DNA from: Chelydra serpentina | Lineage: Eukaryota > Chordata > Testudines > Chelydridae | Direction: 5' to 3' | Assembly: GCA_037349315.1 (NCBI GenBank) | Contig: JBAIAC010000010.1 | Span: 35,814,001 to 35,878,000, forward strand | Length of the DNA stretch: 64,000 bases | In this document: positions 35,791 through 48,059 of the stretch, in pieces | Layout of the letters: every line of letters begins with the position of its first letter | Position numbering within the stretch: position 1 is the first letter of the stretch | The notes under the pieces: generated by a model | What the model was told of the DNA's origin: nothing | Seen by the model: the letters and a program-made list of their open reading frames with translations, nothing else | The model's database searches: none | Translations under genes and position numbers: made by a program

Positions 35791-36780
35791 AAAGCAAAAT
35801 TCTTATTAAGTGAACATTATACAAGGATCACTAGAGCATCATCACCAAGTTCACTCAAAATATTGTTAACGTACAAAGTCAACTGAAAAGCGTCCAGGTT
35901 ACAAGTCAATTTATACAAGGCGTAATCAATCTGCAGCCAGACCACAATCAGTGCACAGAACAGCCCTAGCACACCATACAGCTCTACCCTGGCCATTCGG
36001 TTCTGGTGAGATTTCAAAACAGCTAGTTTTGCATGACCCAGCAAAAAGTTATCCAGGCATGAAAATGGCTGAATGTGAGCACTGTATCTTACTCCAAGAA
36101 CAAAGAGAGGCTTGGAGAAAACCAGTTCTAACCTTCAGAAAAGCTGCTGCAAAAAAACACAAAGCGGAATCAAACGAGGGCACTGAAGGATAAAATTGAA
36201 CACTGTGTCTGAAGCCAAACAGAAGGGGCACTGCGCAGACATCTCAGGGGTAATATGGTGCACAAAATGCTTGGTTGCTGCAATACTATGCAGGACCCTC
36301 CCCTGCAAGATACTGGAGCACTTAAAAAGAGGTGGTTTTTACAATGTTCTCGAAGCCGGGGATATAGAGTCAACCAGGGACAGGGGCATCCTCCCGGCTG
36401 TATCGGGGAGATCAGAGAGGGTGGCATAATACTGCAGCTTGACACACATGCCATAGAGCTCCTTCTTGGTCATGGTTGCAAAAGGAACAGTCACCAAACC
36501 CTTCCAGGACAACAGTCTGCCTGGTTGCTCAAGGATCTCATCAACAGAAATGGGGAAAACTAGAACAAAGACAATCCTGGTGATTATTGGAGTGATCCCT
36601 GAGCGTATGAATGAGCAGCTCAAGAATACATTAGGAATGCAAGACATCATGATCTGTGACCTCTGGAAGATAGCACTCTTCAATGAAGGGAGAATTTTAA
36701 GGAAAGTCAAAGGAGAATGAGTGCATTTGAGTACCAAAATGCAAGAATTTTGCAGAGAGTTTAACAAAACTCCGGACTAC
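35790..36780 (-). pseudogene. Degenerate LINE reverse-transcriptase fragment
   Basis: Read on the minus strand, several frames together give a retrotransposon-like C-terminal region. A LQGRVLHS-type segment is followed by HHITPEMSAQCPFCLASDT and then FILQCP, resembling the C-terminal cysteine/histidine motif of LINE ORF2 proteins. After it comes a hydrophobic tail (LYGVLGLFCALIVVWLQIDY) ending near 35817. At least two frame changes separate the parts. The exact clade (L1-like versus other) is not clear. I considered a host processed pseudogene and prefer LINE because of the Cys motif. Confidence 0.5.
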
Positions 36781-37099
36781 CCAAATCTGCTGAGTCAGTT
36801 TATGGTCAGGATTTATTGGCGACTCATGAGAATAAATTTTAGACCATAGATTTCCCCTTTTTGTTCTTAAGGAGCCTGTATATTGTGAATATGATTTGTT
36901 TAAATAAAATTCCCCATGGTGTAAAACTGATGACTAAATAAATAATGATGAATTTCCAGTACAGATTTGTGGGATTTGTGAACATTTTCATGAATATAAA
37001 TTTTCAAATGAAGCCTCAAGTAACAAATAATATGGGCCTCATGAATAAGCGTGAGTCAAATTTAAGTAATTTATCTTAAGTATATTCACACATCTGCTT

Positions 37100-37612
37100 T
37101 TTTGCCATTATGGAGCCAGTTCTAATAATCATTACCATCATGATAGAGGTATATAAAATTATGAGTGGTGTGAAGGAAGTGAAGAAGGAAAAGTTATTTA
37201 CTTGTTCTCATAATAAAAGAACTAGGGGCCACCAAATGAAATTAGTGGGCAGCAGGTTTAAAACAAATAAAAGGAAGTTCTTCTTCACACAGCGCACAGT
37301 CAACCTGTGGAACTCCTTGCCTGAAGAGGCTGTGAAGGCTAGGACTATAACAGAGTTTAAAAGAGAACTGGATAAATTCATGGAGATGAAGTCCATTAAT
37401 GGGTATTAACCAGGATGGGTAAGGAATGGTGTCCTTAGCCTCTGTTTATCAGAGGGGGGTGATAGATGGCAGGAGAGAGATCACTTGATCATTACCTGTT
37501 AGGTCCACTCACTCCGGGTCACCTGGCATTGGCCACTGTCGGTGGACAGGATACTGGGCTGGATGGACCTTTGGTCTGACCCAGTACGGCCTTTCTTATG
37601 TTCTTATTTTGG
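37100..37612 (+). mobile_element. CR1 LINE 3' fragment
   Basis: The 99-aa frame at 37110-37409 matches the C-terminal part of CR1 ORF2, including [18 protein letters not shown] and FKRELDKFM. It is followed by the CR1 3' region GGGCTGGATGGACCTTTGGT and GGCCTTTCTTATGTTCTTAT, ending at about 37612. It is 5' truncated, as most CR1 copies are. The same 3' end appears in reverse at the right edge of the window. Confidence 0.88.
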
Positions 37613-38050
37613 AAATTTGGTAATACTTCAGTTAAGGCTCCCAAAAGCACATTCATCCATTTTGCTTTGATAATGTTATTATATCTAAAATTATTGCCAA
37701 CTGACAATTAAAAAACAAACATAATGGGCCTGACTCTGATCTCGCCTTTTACCAGTTTTATGCTGATGTAACCTCACTGACTTCACAGCTGATTGTCACC
37801 TGTGTAATTAAGATAAGAATCAGGTTCATGATGTGTTTTAAATTATATGACTTGCACACAATTGTTGTAGCAATATATGATTGTTAATCCTTTGTAAGAC
37901 ATTTTTCGTATCAAACATTTTTTATTTAACAGGCAATAATTCTCAACAGGCCAAATCACAAACCCTGCCAAAGCCTAAGTAAATGCAAGCAGGCAAGTTG
38001 GAATCTGGCCTGATGCATTTTTGAACCAAACTTCGAAAAAAATAAATAAA
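37613..38050. other. Intergenic sequence
   Basis: No gene. A weak MITE-like segment lies near 37725-37830 (GGGCCTGACTCTGATCTC ... AGATAAGAATCAGG). Confidence 0.4.
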
Positions 38051-38052
38051 TG

Positions 38053-38246
38053 GAGATATGCCAGTCTCCTAGAACTGGAAGGACCTTGAAAGGTCATCGA
38101 GTCCAGTCCCCTGCCTTCACTAGCAGGACCAAGTACTGTCCCCTCACAGATTTTTGCCCCAGATCCCTAAATGGTCCCCTCAAGGATTAAACTGACAACC
38201 CTGGGTTTAGCAGGCCAATGCTCAAACCACTGAGCTATCCCTCCCC
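38053..38246 (-). mobile_element. Cry I-type tRNA-derived SINE
   Basis: On the minus strand it starts with a tRNA-like head: an A box (ATAGCTCAGTGGTTTGAGCA) and a diverged B box (GGTTGTCAGTTTAATCC). The body includes GGGATCTGGGGCAAAAATCT, and the 3' part (CGATGACCTTTCAAGGTCC) is shared with CR1 tails. This organisation is that of the tortoise pol III SINE family Cry I. It is transposed by CR1 machinery and is not a functional tRNA gene. Confidence 0.85.
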
Positions 38247-39230
38247 TGTGAACGTTTGTCCATCAATACTAAGTCCAGTACTAACTACCTCCAAAGCCAA
38301 CAGGGTATATGTGGTCACCAGAAAGGGGAATATTCTTCCCACTTGTGGATATGTGAACAGCCTCTATTCAATGCCCATATGTTTGTAAACGCCTTTTGCC
38401 TGTTGCAGCAAATACATCTTTATAATATAATATAGTCCTACACTTATTTTTCAAGCAGCGAAGTAAAAAGGATTTAGAGATCATCAGGGATTTTTTGAAG
38501 AAATGATTTAAAATGATAAATAAACCCCATTTCCTATATCAGGGTTCAGGAACCCAATTTCTTTGTCCACGCAGGCATGGCACATTGCTCACAGGTGATG
38601 TATGATGTTTCTGCATGCAGTATTAGTCATATGGGTACCTGCAATACCCAGGCCATTACAATGTGGTTGTAATATATGTTGCTTATAGTTTAATATCTAA
38701 CATTTATCTACAGTAACTGAATAAAAATTAGACCTATTATGCCTCTCTTTATTTTATCTGTCACTCAGTTATAAATTATAATTGTAATGCAGCTAAGATG
38801 ATAATGCTAAAAACATAATTCCAATGTCCACATCTTATTTAGGTGCCTGCCCATGGACTCTGTGCACTTATGGTCACCAGGCCTACACAGATTCAGTAAT
38901 GGCATTTTAACTGCAACAATGAAATCCTATACCTTATATTTTTTTCTACCATACATTGTCCTATCAGTCATCTACAGTAGATAGACTTCTGTAGGAACTT
39001 GTGTATACAGCTAAATTAAACAGATCTAGCAGTTAGGGTATAAGATATATATATCTATGCAAACTGCAAGTTTCTAACTAATAACAGCTATTGGAGTTAC
39101 CATTTGATCCTAATGAATGCATAACACTAGCATAGGATTATGGACAAATTTTGCTTTCAGTTACACTGATGTAAATGACCACAAGTAGTGGGTTAACAAT
39201 AATAACAAAGCAAACAAACTAACAAAACCC
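38247..39230. other. Intergenic sequence, nothing recognised
   Basis: AT-rich DNA with no supported gene or repeat. Confidence 0.4.
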
Positions 39231-39236
39231 TTCTAA

Positions 39237-39364
39237 GGCCCTGATCCAGCAAAGCACGTAAGTATAGGCTTTACTATAAGCATGTGAATAGTCAAGTTGA
39301 AGTGACTGGAATACCTATGTGTTTAAAGTTAGACCATGCTTATGTGCTTTGTTGGATCAGGGCC
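39237..39364. mobile_element. Short fold-back MITE
   Basis: Starts GGCCCTGATCCAGCAAAGCA and ends TGCTTTGTTGGATCAGGGCC, nearly perfect inverted ends, with a 70-base centre. It is non-coding. No clear duplication was identified. Confidence 0.7.
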
Positions 39365-42020
39365 TAAATTACTTGTTCTTCTGATTTCCCATTTCATTCT
39401 CTCTTCTATGTGTCTGTCTTTTATGCTTCCATCCTGGCATACAGGGTTACATTTTTAAAAGTGCGTAAATGATTTAGGAGATTTTCAGTAGGATTTACGA
39501 TCCTAAGTCACTTTTTACCCATAGTCTATATGAAATCTGTGTGAAAACAGTGAGATTCCATACAGCAATAACTGCTTACCTGGGTATAATTCACTATGAC
39601 ACTAGGGCCCGAGAATGGGATAAAGGCTGCACATTGGCAGCATTTAACACATACAAAATAAATACAGACTGTGATGTATTGATTGTGATGGGGTAACTGC
39701 ATATTTAGATGGGTGTGACTGAAAGCAGAATGTGGCCCTCAATTCCGGGTACTTTTGAATGAGATTTCTGGGGGAAAGGTACCTCTTCACCTCCCTGCAC
39801 ACTTGTGTACTTCCCAGGCAGAATGTAATCGGTGCACAGTTATTACTCACAGGTAGGAACATGGGTACTTCATGCAGGATCATTTATGGTGCAGGTATTA
39901 TTTATTCAGTGTGGGTGATTTTCACCCATATGCAGAGATCAGCACCAGGTTTATGTGCCACTTAAATCTAATTAAAGCCCACAAAATAGTGCTTTTAACT
40001 ATGTTTTCCCTCCCAACTACCTTCCTGCTCAGTCCAGCACTGAGCATAGCTTGTTAGAAATCACAGGCCACATCCTTGGGTCCTGCCTTGACAAATAGCA
40101 TATTTTTAATATAACAGTACTCCATGCCAATAGGGGTGCAGGTTTAATTATATATCTGTTCTATATGCCTTAATATGTTTCTGTCTCTGATGTTATTAAA
40201 GTGGTCACCATTTCCACCACAGGTTGGTATAACGTCAGTATTTCTGGTATAAATCTCATACTTCCTGTCTATGGAAAGGTTTTCCCATATATGCAACTTT
40301 TTATCCATGCATGAAATTTGCTGAAGAGCCTACCAAGCTCTGTGCTATTTCTGGAGTTTCTAAGTACCCTTTCTAATCATTTTTGTTTGCTGTTTGGTAA
40401 AGAAGGTAAATTTCATTTAAATCAGACTCCTTGACCCTTCTGGTTTTCAGAAAGAACAGAATAAAAACCTACGGTCAAATTCTGCTCTTATTTATATCAG
40501 TGTAAATTATAATAATGCCAGTTTACATAGGTACCTAAGAAAAAAATTTGGCCCTCATATTTATAAATGGCAAATTGACAAGTCCTGCTGTAGAAGCAAA
40601 TAGCTTGGCACTAATCTGTTTCCACTACGCTTTCTGTCCTAAATTTTAGCTCTAAGAACAATGCTTTCCATTATCCTTCCTAAATTTAGAATGTCTCTCT
40701 TTACAGGTTTACATTTTCTGCTTACATTCTCAGCAAATCCGTAGTCTTTTGCAATGATCCTAAATAAGATGAGGAGTTAAACGAAATAATTACTTTGAGC
40801 CTACAGATAAAGAATACATTGATGACACTGTCCGGATATAAAAAGGATATTAATTTGTGAATGTAAATGTGGTATTTCCAGAAAGTTTCATTCCCTCCAG
40901 AGAGCTTTCTTTCTAGTTTATTATAGAAATCCACAATCTGAAAAGAGTACAGACCAGCACTACTACTCAAATTAAAAGAATCATTACAAAAACTAGTTAA
41001 TTGCTTAAAACTAAAAGCTTTCCTTTCCCCCTGTTCCTTTTAAATGTAGTATCTCTGCTGTCTGAAAGATTCCAAAACCAGAATTATAAACTTTTAATAT
41101 TAGAAATTCTCCATCAGAAATTAGTGTAAAGAGCATTTGTTTAATTAAAAAAATACTTTACTGGACTCAAAGTAAGAGATGCACTATGGGACAGCTCTTT
41201 ACAGCAGGTTAATTTTAAGGTCTAATTACAATGCATCATAATTTGTATACAGAACCCCTTCCACCCCCGCAAATATCTATTTAGTTCATGTTTAACCTCC
41301 CAGGAAGTGTATTGTGATAGTTAGCAGATACATTCTACTGTATTTTCTGATTCTAAGTATACTGTATCCCTCTTTGCCTTTTTCTACTTTGTGCATCCAG
41401 GCCATGATAGAGCAGCCTGTTCCATATTCCAATTAATCTGAGTGAAGAAGCTCTTCCTTGCCAGTTTTGGCTTGAGCCAAAACCAAAAGACAGAAGTACC
41501 AATTCTTCTTTTAAGGATGGGCATGGTGGTGTGTTCTGAGCAGAGGACCAGGAGCTGGGAAATCCTGAACCCTAATCCCTGCTGTTACTCTCTGTCCTCT
41601 CAGATGAGTCAGATACACCACTTAGCACTCATGGTTCTCCTTGCATATAGGTTGATGGGAACAAAATCTAATGTCAGAGGGACGTTTAGCCAGAAGTTTA
41701 GCTCCTCTGCACATCCCTCTCACCCCGGGATCCTACAGAAGCCTCTCCATGCTCCTTCATGAATTTAGGACTCTGGGAAGTAGAGGGCAGATACAGCATG
41801 GGTAGGAGTCCAGGGAAGTACCAGGAGGCACCTGTACTCTACAGCATGGTGCTTTTGTAACCATGGAGATTTCCTTGCAAATGTTATTGCTGCTAGAAGC
41901 AACATCAGCTGACCCTCAGCACTTGCCCATCCTAGATTAACTAATGCTTGCCAAGTGCTTTGAAGATTAAAGGCACTAGTGTATGTAAGTGCTAATTTGT
42001 TTTCACTTCACCCTGTAACA
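39365..42020. other. Intergenic sequence with faint MIR/MITE traces
   Basis: No gene is supported. 40465-40555 has a short MITE-like segment (GGTCAAATTCTGCTCTTATT ... AAATTTGGCCC), and 41520-41600 has a MIR-like segment (GGACCAGGAGCTGGGAAATC). The 106-aa frame at 41442-41762 overlaps the latter and is not convincing. Confidence 0.4.
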
Positions 42021-42031
42021 AGTATGTAGCA

Positions 42032-42145
42032 CAGTGGTTTTCAATCTTTTTTCATCTGCGAACCCCTAAAAAAATTTCAAATGGAGGTGCGGACCCCTTT
42101 GGAAATCTTAGCTATAGTCTGCAGACCACAGGTTGAAAACCACTG
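42032..42145. mobile_element. 114-bp hAT MITE
   Basis: Ends CAGTGGTTTTCAA and TTGAAAACCACTG are perfect inverted repeats of the hAT type. Flanks ATGTAGCA (42024-42031) and GTGTAGCA (42146-42153) are an 8-bp duplication with one mismatch. It is non-coding. Confidence 0.9.
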
Positions 42146-42249
42146 GTGTAGCAGACAGGAATGCTGGCCTTGATTTATTTCCCAGTCCAGTCACCTGACT
42201 TGAGTCATGGTTACAAAACGTAACCCCCTTATGGTGTGACCCCAGGTAG

Positions 42250-43098
42250 CCAAATGGAGGCTTTGAATCTCTCTGCGATACCACTTGCTTCCAGGAACTT
42301 CGGGACGCTCTGCAGTCACCTCCTGCAGTTCCCTGCCAGCCTCCTGCCTAGGCTGAGAAATTGAGGCAGTTTCCTTTGTTAACTTTTTATTAACATTGCG
42401 TTTACTAGGGTGACCAGATAGCAAATGGGAAAAATCGGGACAGGGAGTGGGGGGTAATAGGAGCCTATATAAGAAAAAGACCCCAAAATCGGGACTGTCC
42501 CTATAAAATCGGGACATCTGGTCATGCTACGTTTACCCAGGGCTGTCACCACAGTCCAGGCTTTCGGCACACATCCCTACAGCCCCGGGGGACCCTCGCG
42601 CATCCAGCTGCGTGGCCAGCAAAAGCTGCAGTTCACCCCCTAGCCACTGGGGGCTGCTGTGGCACCTGGCCTGAGGGAGGCAGGTGGCCTCTCTGCCCCT
42701 CCCCTCACTGTTCCCCTTGCTGGGGCAGAGCCAGCTGGTGCATCAGGGAGGAGGCTGTGGTGGCGGCAGCTGGTAGGGTGGGAAAGGCCAGGGGCCTCGA
42801 GGGGGTGGAGGAGCAGGGAGAGAATAGGGTGGTGTCTGCAGTGGACTGGGGGCAGGAAAGGGGAGGCTGTTGGGAGGGAGAGTGGGGAAATGTTTACAAA
42901 TATGCAAATTATCCCATTAAATAATTAACATAAAATGCCCCATGTGGAGCAGCACAAAACCTGGCAGCCACGCCTGCCTCCAACGCCAACTGTGCAGCAC
43001 ACAGCCATGCGGCAGAGATTCCCTTTGTTTCCTGGCCCGCTCACGCCAGGGAGGGTAAATTCCCATGTCACACACCGCTGACTCCACAGGCTGTGGTT
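42250..43098 (+). repeat. Left arm of an 849-bp inverted repeat
   Basis: The arm is the reverse complement of 46609-47457, the same length with about six mismatches by eye (over 99% identity), and both arms stop at the same bases. It carries a MITE (42416-42530) present in both arms. Two open frames (63 aa and 89 aa) are identical between arms, which reflects the overall identity rather than coding constraint. No target duplication flanks the arm, which favours an inverted duplication over two separate insertions. Confidence 0.93.
42416..42530. mobile_element. MITE inside the inverted-repeat arm (left copy)
   Basis: Starts TAGGGTGACCAGATAGC and ends ACATCTGGTCATGCTA. Flanking CGTTTAC on each side suggests a 7-8 bp duplication. 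The interior contains ATCGGGACAGGGAGT and its inverted partner. It is a non-coding hAT-type element; the mirror copy is at 47177-47291. Confidence 0.75.
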
Positions 43099-43915
43099 AG
43101 ACACTGTTATGTCATGACCTGCAGGATGCGTGTGGGAGACCGAGCCCCTGGCTGGGAAAGTGTGCTGAAGTCTGAAGTTTGGTTATTCACAGCGACAAAA
43201 CTCTCTGGCAACTGAACCTATATATTGGCCCTTGAGTCTGCCACATGACCTCAGCCCCCTTAGACGGCTTCAGGTAGTGCATGGGGCGGTAAAGGCTAAG
43301 ACATAGGTGCAATGGGCACACGTGTAGGGCATCGTCTCTTGGAGTCATGTGATTATATCAGAAGTTTCATTTTTTTGAAAAAGTAAGATGCTAGCCCTCC
43401 TGGGTGTGAAGAAAAGCCTGGAAACTTGACCTGAGTGTAGCTGATGGAGTGCAGAGAAACTGAAACAATAGCTCTCAGAGCGGTACACTGCACCATGCAT
43501 CCTTGGGAGGTGAAGGTGGGGCATGATATAGGAGTGGTGTCACAGGGGTGGAGCTGTGGGGGCCACAGTGTGCCTATGTACTAGACTACCTTGAGTAAAA
43601 GGGGATTTAAACATTCCACGCAGGATACCCGATGTGGGATGGGCAATTTGCAGTGGATGTAGGGCTTGTGAAATGGCTCTGTGCTGGCAACACTCCCGGT
43701 TCTCAATGTAGTGAGAGGGCTGGGATGGTAGGAGGGGATGTGGCTGGAGTGCACTGTGCTCCAAATATTCTGTGCTAGTTGTAATAGCTCAGAGAGGGGT
43801 ATTATAAGCCAACACAACTTAGAGCAGCCTTGCAGCAAGCTCCCAACCAGGGCCAGAATTAGAGAGCCACAAAAGTGGGTTAAATCACCCCTCCTGTTGC
43901 CCCTTTCTTGCACTG
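43099..43915. other. Spacer of the inverted repeat, left portion
   Basis: No gene was recognised. Open frames of 74-156 aa on the minus strand lack domain features and lie in mixed-composition sequence. Confidence 0.4.
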
Positions 43916-43923
43916 GCCACAGG

Positions 43924-45001
43924 CAGGGCTGTATTAATCTTTTGTGGGCCCGGAGCCAAACATATTTGTGGGCCCCCATGGGGGCAATGGAGCATGGTGC
44001 AGGGGGGTTGGTCCCAGGAGCGAGGGGCCGGCCAGGGACATGGCATGGCATGGCAGGGGCAGACCCGCTCCGCCCAGCTCAGTGCAAGGGCACTATTTAC
44101 AAACCAGCGGTTGCCGGATGCACAATCGCCTGCCCGGCCCTGTGCTGCCAGCATGCCCCCTCCCCTTGGGGGAGGGCCCATGCCGCACCACACATCCCCC
44201 CTGCCCAACACCGGAACACCTCCCCTGATTCCCTATGGCCAGAGCCTTCCCTGGCCCACTATGCCCAGTGTCCCCCCCAGACCTTGCCACAAATACACAG
44301 TGTCCTGCACACCACCACCCCTGCCCAGCATCCCCCTGCCCACAGCCCCACCACAACTTCCCAGCACCCCACACAGAAACCCCACTCTCTAGTGGTGCAA
44401 CACACACAGATCTTCCCCACTCCCTCACAGCCCAGTACCCCTGCCCCAGGCTCTCTGGAGACCCACTCCCCGCCTCCCAGCCATAATCACCGGCCCTCTG
44501 GGAGCCGACTGCGTCTGCCGGGCTGAGCTGCCAGTGCAGCCAGGGCTGGTGCCAGGGAATCACTTTGCCCCCTCGGCAGTGGCGCGATCAGCCAGGCCAG
44601 AGGCTGCCCCATCTGGGCTCCATCAGGACCCACTTTTCGGGAGGGGCCCAGCCAAGCCCCCTACACTGTCCCGTTACCCCACAACTGGCCAAGACTGGCC
44701 AGGCTTCTGAACCAGTCCTAGGCGGCTCAGCACCTGGGAGACAGGTGGGGCCCGCGAGTCAGAGGTGCACTGGGGTATGGCCAGGGGGCAGAGAGAAACT
44801 GGTGGGTGGGGCCAGGGGGTGAAGAGGAGCCCTCGGCAGGCAGGCCGAGAGGAGCAAGTGATGGGCGGAGTGGGTGGATGGGGAGTGGGAGCCAGTGGGC
44901 TGGCGGGGTCTCGGCACAGTGTAAGCAGAGCATGTCGGGGCCACTTCTGAGCATGGGCCCAGCTCCATGACACCACTGGCACCATTGTAAATCCAACACT
45001 G
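43924..45001. mobile_element. GC-rich hAT-type element with 8-bp TSD
   Basis: Starts CAGGGCTGTATTAATC and ends GTAAATCCAACACTG, flanked by GCCACAGG at 43916-43923 and 45002-45009. It is 1078 bp, very GC-rich, proline-codon-like in several frames, with no transposase. It accounts for a dense cluster of open frames on both strands, up to 262 aa at 43738-44526, none of which shows a domain. Confidence 0.78.
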
Positions 45002-45138
45002 GCCACAGGAGAGGCGGAACAGAAACTCAAACTACAAATACTCATTTTAGCTGTTACTCTCTTGTTTAGGGAATGTTCTTCTTTTTGAATTATTTCCAAT
45101 TGTTAGTTGTACTGATATGAAAAACCAGAAGAAGGAGC

Positions 45139-45367
45139 ATTAGGCCTTGTGTACACAGGGGAAATTAACCTGTGCCGGTGTTCCAGAGTAGCTAGTCTGG
45201 TATAAATTAGCTATTACAGAATAATTTTTGACCGGGAATAATTTATAGATTTTATCGCAGAATAACAACACTTTTAGTCTGTAACCTGGCAGTTATTCCA
45301 CAATAGCTATAGTGGCTATTCTGGAGTAGCTATTGCTGGTCAATTTCCCCATGTAGCCAAACCCTAA
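45139..45367. mobile_element. 229-bp MITE with about 30-bp inverted ends
   Basis: The left end TTAGGCCTTGTGTACACAGG...GAAATTAACC and the reverse complement of the right end TTAGGGTTTGGCTACATGGG...GAAATTGACC are clearly alike. The interior has repeated ATTCTGGAGTAGC-like and TAGCTAT motifs. It is non-coding, and the superfamily is not clear. Confidence 0.7.
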
Positions 45368-46608
45368 GTAATGTGCCCATTCATTGGCAGAAATGTTATT
45401 GAGACATTCTATGCTAGCCATTCCTGTAGTCTGTAAAAATATAGTGTTGGTGACACCTAGTGGAAGGAGAAAAAAATTAATCTTACATCTTCCCCTTCAA
45501 AGCAGTTCCCATTTCAAGTCAATAGTCCACAGAAACAAAAATGTCTCTCATTAAATATGTCTGAATGTTTGCTCAGTTTGGTATGCATCTGAGCACCTCA
45601 AAGCGTTAACTGACTTTTCCTACTGGCATTTAAAATAGGAACTCTAAATAGCTTGGGGCTCTAAATAACTGAAGAGTATAGGTATAAACCTGATCCTGTG
45701 AGGTTCTGTGTTCTCTAAACTCTGATTCTCTTTCTCTCTCTCACTCTATAACTGTTATTATTCATGCTACATGTATCATTTGCAAAACATATCTCATCAT
45801 AACATCTGAGCACAGGGAAAGATTTTGCAAGTGAAAAAAATCCACAAAGCATCCTTGTCCTAAAGGCAGCTTATGTTATTTTTAAGTAGGACCACAGGGT
45901 GGAGCTGTAAAGGATCATTGCCTCTGAAAGACTTAGCAGGTTATCAAAACATACAAAATGTAGGTCCAAAATTCATTGAGAGGTCTCTGCATTACCATCA
46001 AGAGATTCAATTAGTGCCCCAAAAGCTATTTGTTTCCTTTTTCCTGCTCTGTCTGAAGGTAGTGGGCACTATAGATACCTTTGCCCAGGAGACCGACTGA
46101 GCAATAAAGATCACCTCCCAGAAGAGAGGATACTTTCTCAGTGTCTGGCACACAGCTGGAACTCACTCCAGGAAGAGATGAGAACAACCACAACTTGAGC
46201 CGCTTTCAGATCTGACAGAACGGTCAAAGACATTGATTTGACCTCGCCCTCCCACAATAACAAAGGGAGCAGAATAATAGAAGAGATCCCTAAATGCAGT
46301 GCTTCGCTAACTTTAAAGCCTAGTGTCCCAAATCTAAAATTCAAAAATACCTTTTGATTATAATCAGAGTAGCTACAATGGATTCTTCATCTGATACTAT
46401 TCTGGTTTATATATATCACATTCACTAACCTGCAAAATCTCCACCCTGGGGTGCATGCAGTGGCAGAGCCAGGTTTTGCAATGGGATGGGGTTAGGTGCC
46501 AATGGGCAGACAGTGAGTGAGATATCCCGTGAAGATACTAGACAAGGCGAATGGGCATGCTGTCCCTTCCCCAGGGACAGTAGCCTGGCCCCCATATCCT
46601 ATGAAGGC
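45368..46608. other. Spacer of the inverted repeat, right portion
   Basis: AT-rich DNA without a supported gene or delimitable repeat. Confidence 0.4.
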
Positions 46609-47457
46609 AACCACAGCCAGTGGAGTCAGCGGTGTGTGACACGGGAATTTACCCTCCCTGGCATGAGCGGGCCAGGAAACAAAGGGAATCTCTGCCGCAT
46701 GGCTGTGTGCTGCACAGTTGGCGTTGGAGGCAGGCGTGGCTGTCAGGTTTTGTGCTGCTCCACATGGGGCATTTTATGTTAATTATTTAATGGGATAATT
46801 TGCATATTTGTAAACATTTCCCCACTCTCCCTCCCAACAGCCTCCCCTTTCCTGCCCCCAGTCCACTGCAGACACCACCCTATTCTCTCCCTGCTCCTCC
46901 ACCCCCTCGAGGCCCCTGGCCTTTCCCACCCTACCAGCTGCCGCCACCACAGCCTCCTCCCTGATGCACCAGCTGGCTCTGCCCCAGCAAGGGGAACAGT
47001 GAGGGGAGGGGCAGAGAGGCCACCTGCCTCCCTCAGGCCAGGTGCCACAGCAGCCCCCAGTGGCTAGGGGGTGAACTGCAGCTTTTGCTGGCCACGCAGC
47101 TGGATGCGCGAGGGTCCCCCGGGGCTGTAGGGATGTGTGCCGAAAGCCTGGACTGTGGTGACAGCCCTGGGTAAACGTAGCATGACCAGATGTCCCGATT
47201 TTATAGGGACAGTCCCGATTTTGGGGTCTTTTTCTTATATAGGCTCCTATTACCCCCCACTCCCTGTCCCGATTTTTCCCATTTGCTATCTGGTCACCCT
47301 AGTAAACGCAATGTTAATAAAAAGTTAACAAAGGAAACTGCCTCAATTTCTCAGCCTAGGCAGGAGGCTGGCAGGGAACTGCAGGAGGTGACTGCAGAGC
47401 GTCCCGAAGTTCCTGGAAGCAAGTGGTATCGCAGAGAGAGTTAAAGCCTCCATTTGG
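46609..47457 (-). repeat. Right arm of the 849-bp inverted repeat
   Basis: Near-perfect reverse complement of 42250-43098. Mismatches seen by eye are near both ends of the arm and at a few inner positions. It contains the mirror MITE at 47177-47291 (TAGCATGACCAGATGT ... ATCTGGTCACCCTA). The flanks outside it do not match those of the left arm. Confidence 0.93.
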
Positions 47458-48050
47458 ATATTAGAGTGGTTTTCACGTTGGTATCCTAATTCAGGCAGTG
47501 GAATATTGATAATTTTAGAGGTGTCAGAGTTGCAGGCCAACCTAATGAAATACAGATTTACAAACAAGGTCCAATGAGTGTGTATGCAGAGGGTGGGGGT
47601 AGAGGAATTGGGGTCAGAGAGACTCAATGACAAATCAAAAGTAGGGGGCTGTAGGCAGATTACAACAGCACAGCATCTGACTTCAAGTGAACAGGAGAGA
47701 GGGAAGGGACTGGAGGCATATGTGGCATGACATATCCAATGAAGAATCTACTTTGCCTGTGGTTTTGAACTGCAGACTAATAATAAAAAAGTTATGAGAA
47801 TTTTGAAAACTTCAAAACAATCTGAGTTTTATTTTATTCAAACTGGTTCCTCCATCCAGCTGTATGTAGGAGGGGGTTCTCAATGGCTCACAGGAACCCC
47901 TTGTAAAAAGCATATTGTTAAACTAAAGGGAGGGATGGGGTAATTTCCTTTTCCCTGATGGGAGTTCACTCCCTCCCTGCATATTGCTAACAGTCTCTGC
48001 CAAAGATGACATAGCCCTGGGGTTTATTAAAAAAAAACTTCTGAAGAGAA
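47458..48050. other. Intergenic sequence, nothing recognised
   Basis: No gene is supported. An A8 run near 48029-48036 precedes the CR1 element. Confidence 0.4.
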
Positions 48051-48059
48051 GTAAGAGAG

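Noticed and set aside
36339..36767. 142-aa minus-strand frame as a host membrane-protein pseudogene
   Set aside because: I could not match it to a host family. The neighbouring frames give a LINE-type Cys/His segment, so a retroelement remnant is the better reading.
38185..38246. tRNA-like sequence with A and B boxes, as a functional tRNA gene
   Set aside because: It is the head of a Cry I SINE. It lacks a complete cloverleaf and continues into SINE body and CR1-type tail; the same applies near 52380-52459.
43738..45099. Pro-rich open frames, including 262 aa on the + strand and 156 aa on the - strand
   Set aside because: They fall largely inside a GC-rich hAT-type element bounded by 8-bp duplications. 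Composition explains their length.
42379..47328. Pairs of identical predicted proteins (63 aa and 89 aa) on opposite strands, as a duplicated gene family
   Set aside because: They are simply the two arms of the inverted repeat. One overlaps a MITE and neither has gene structure.
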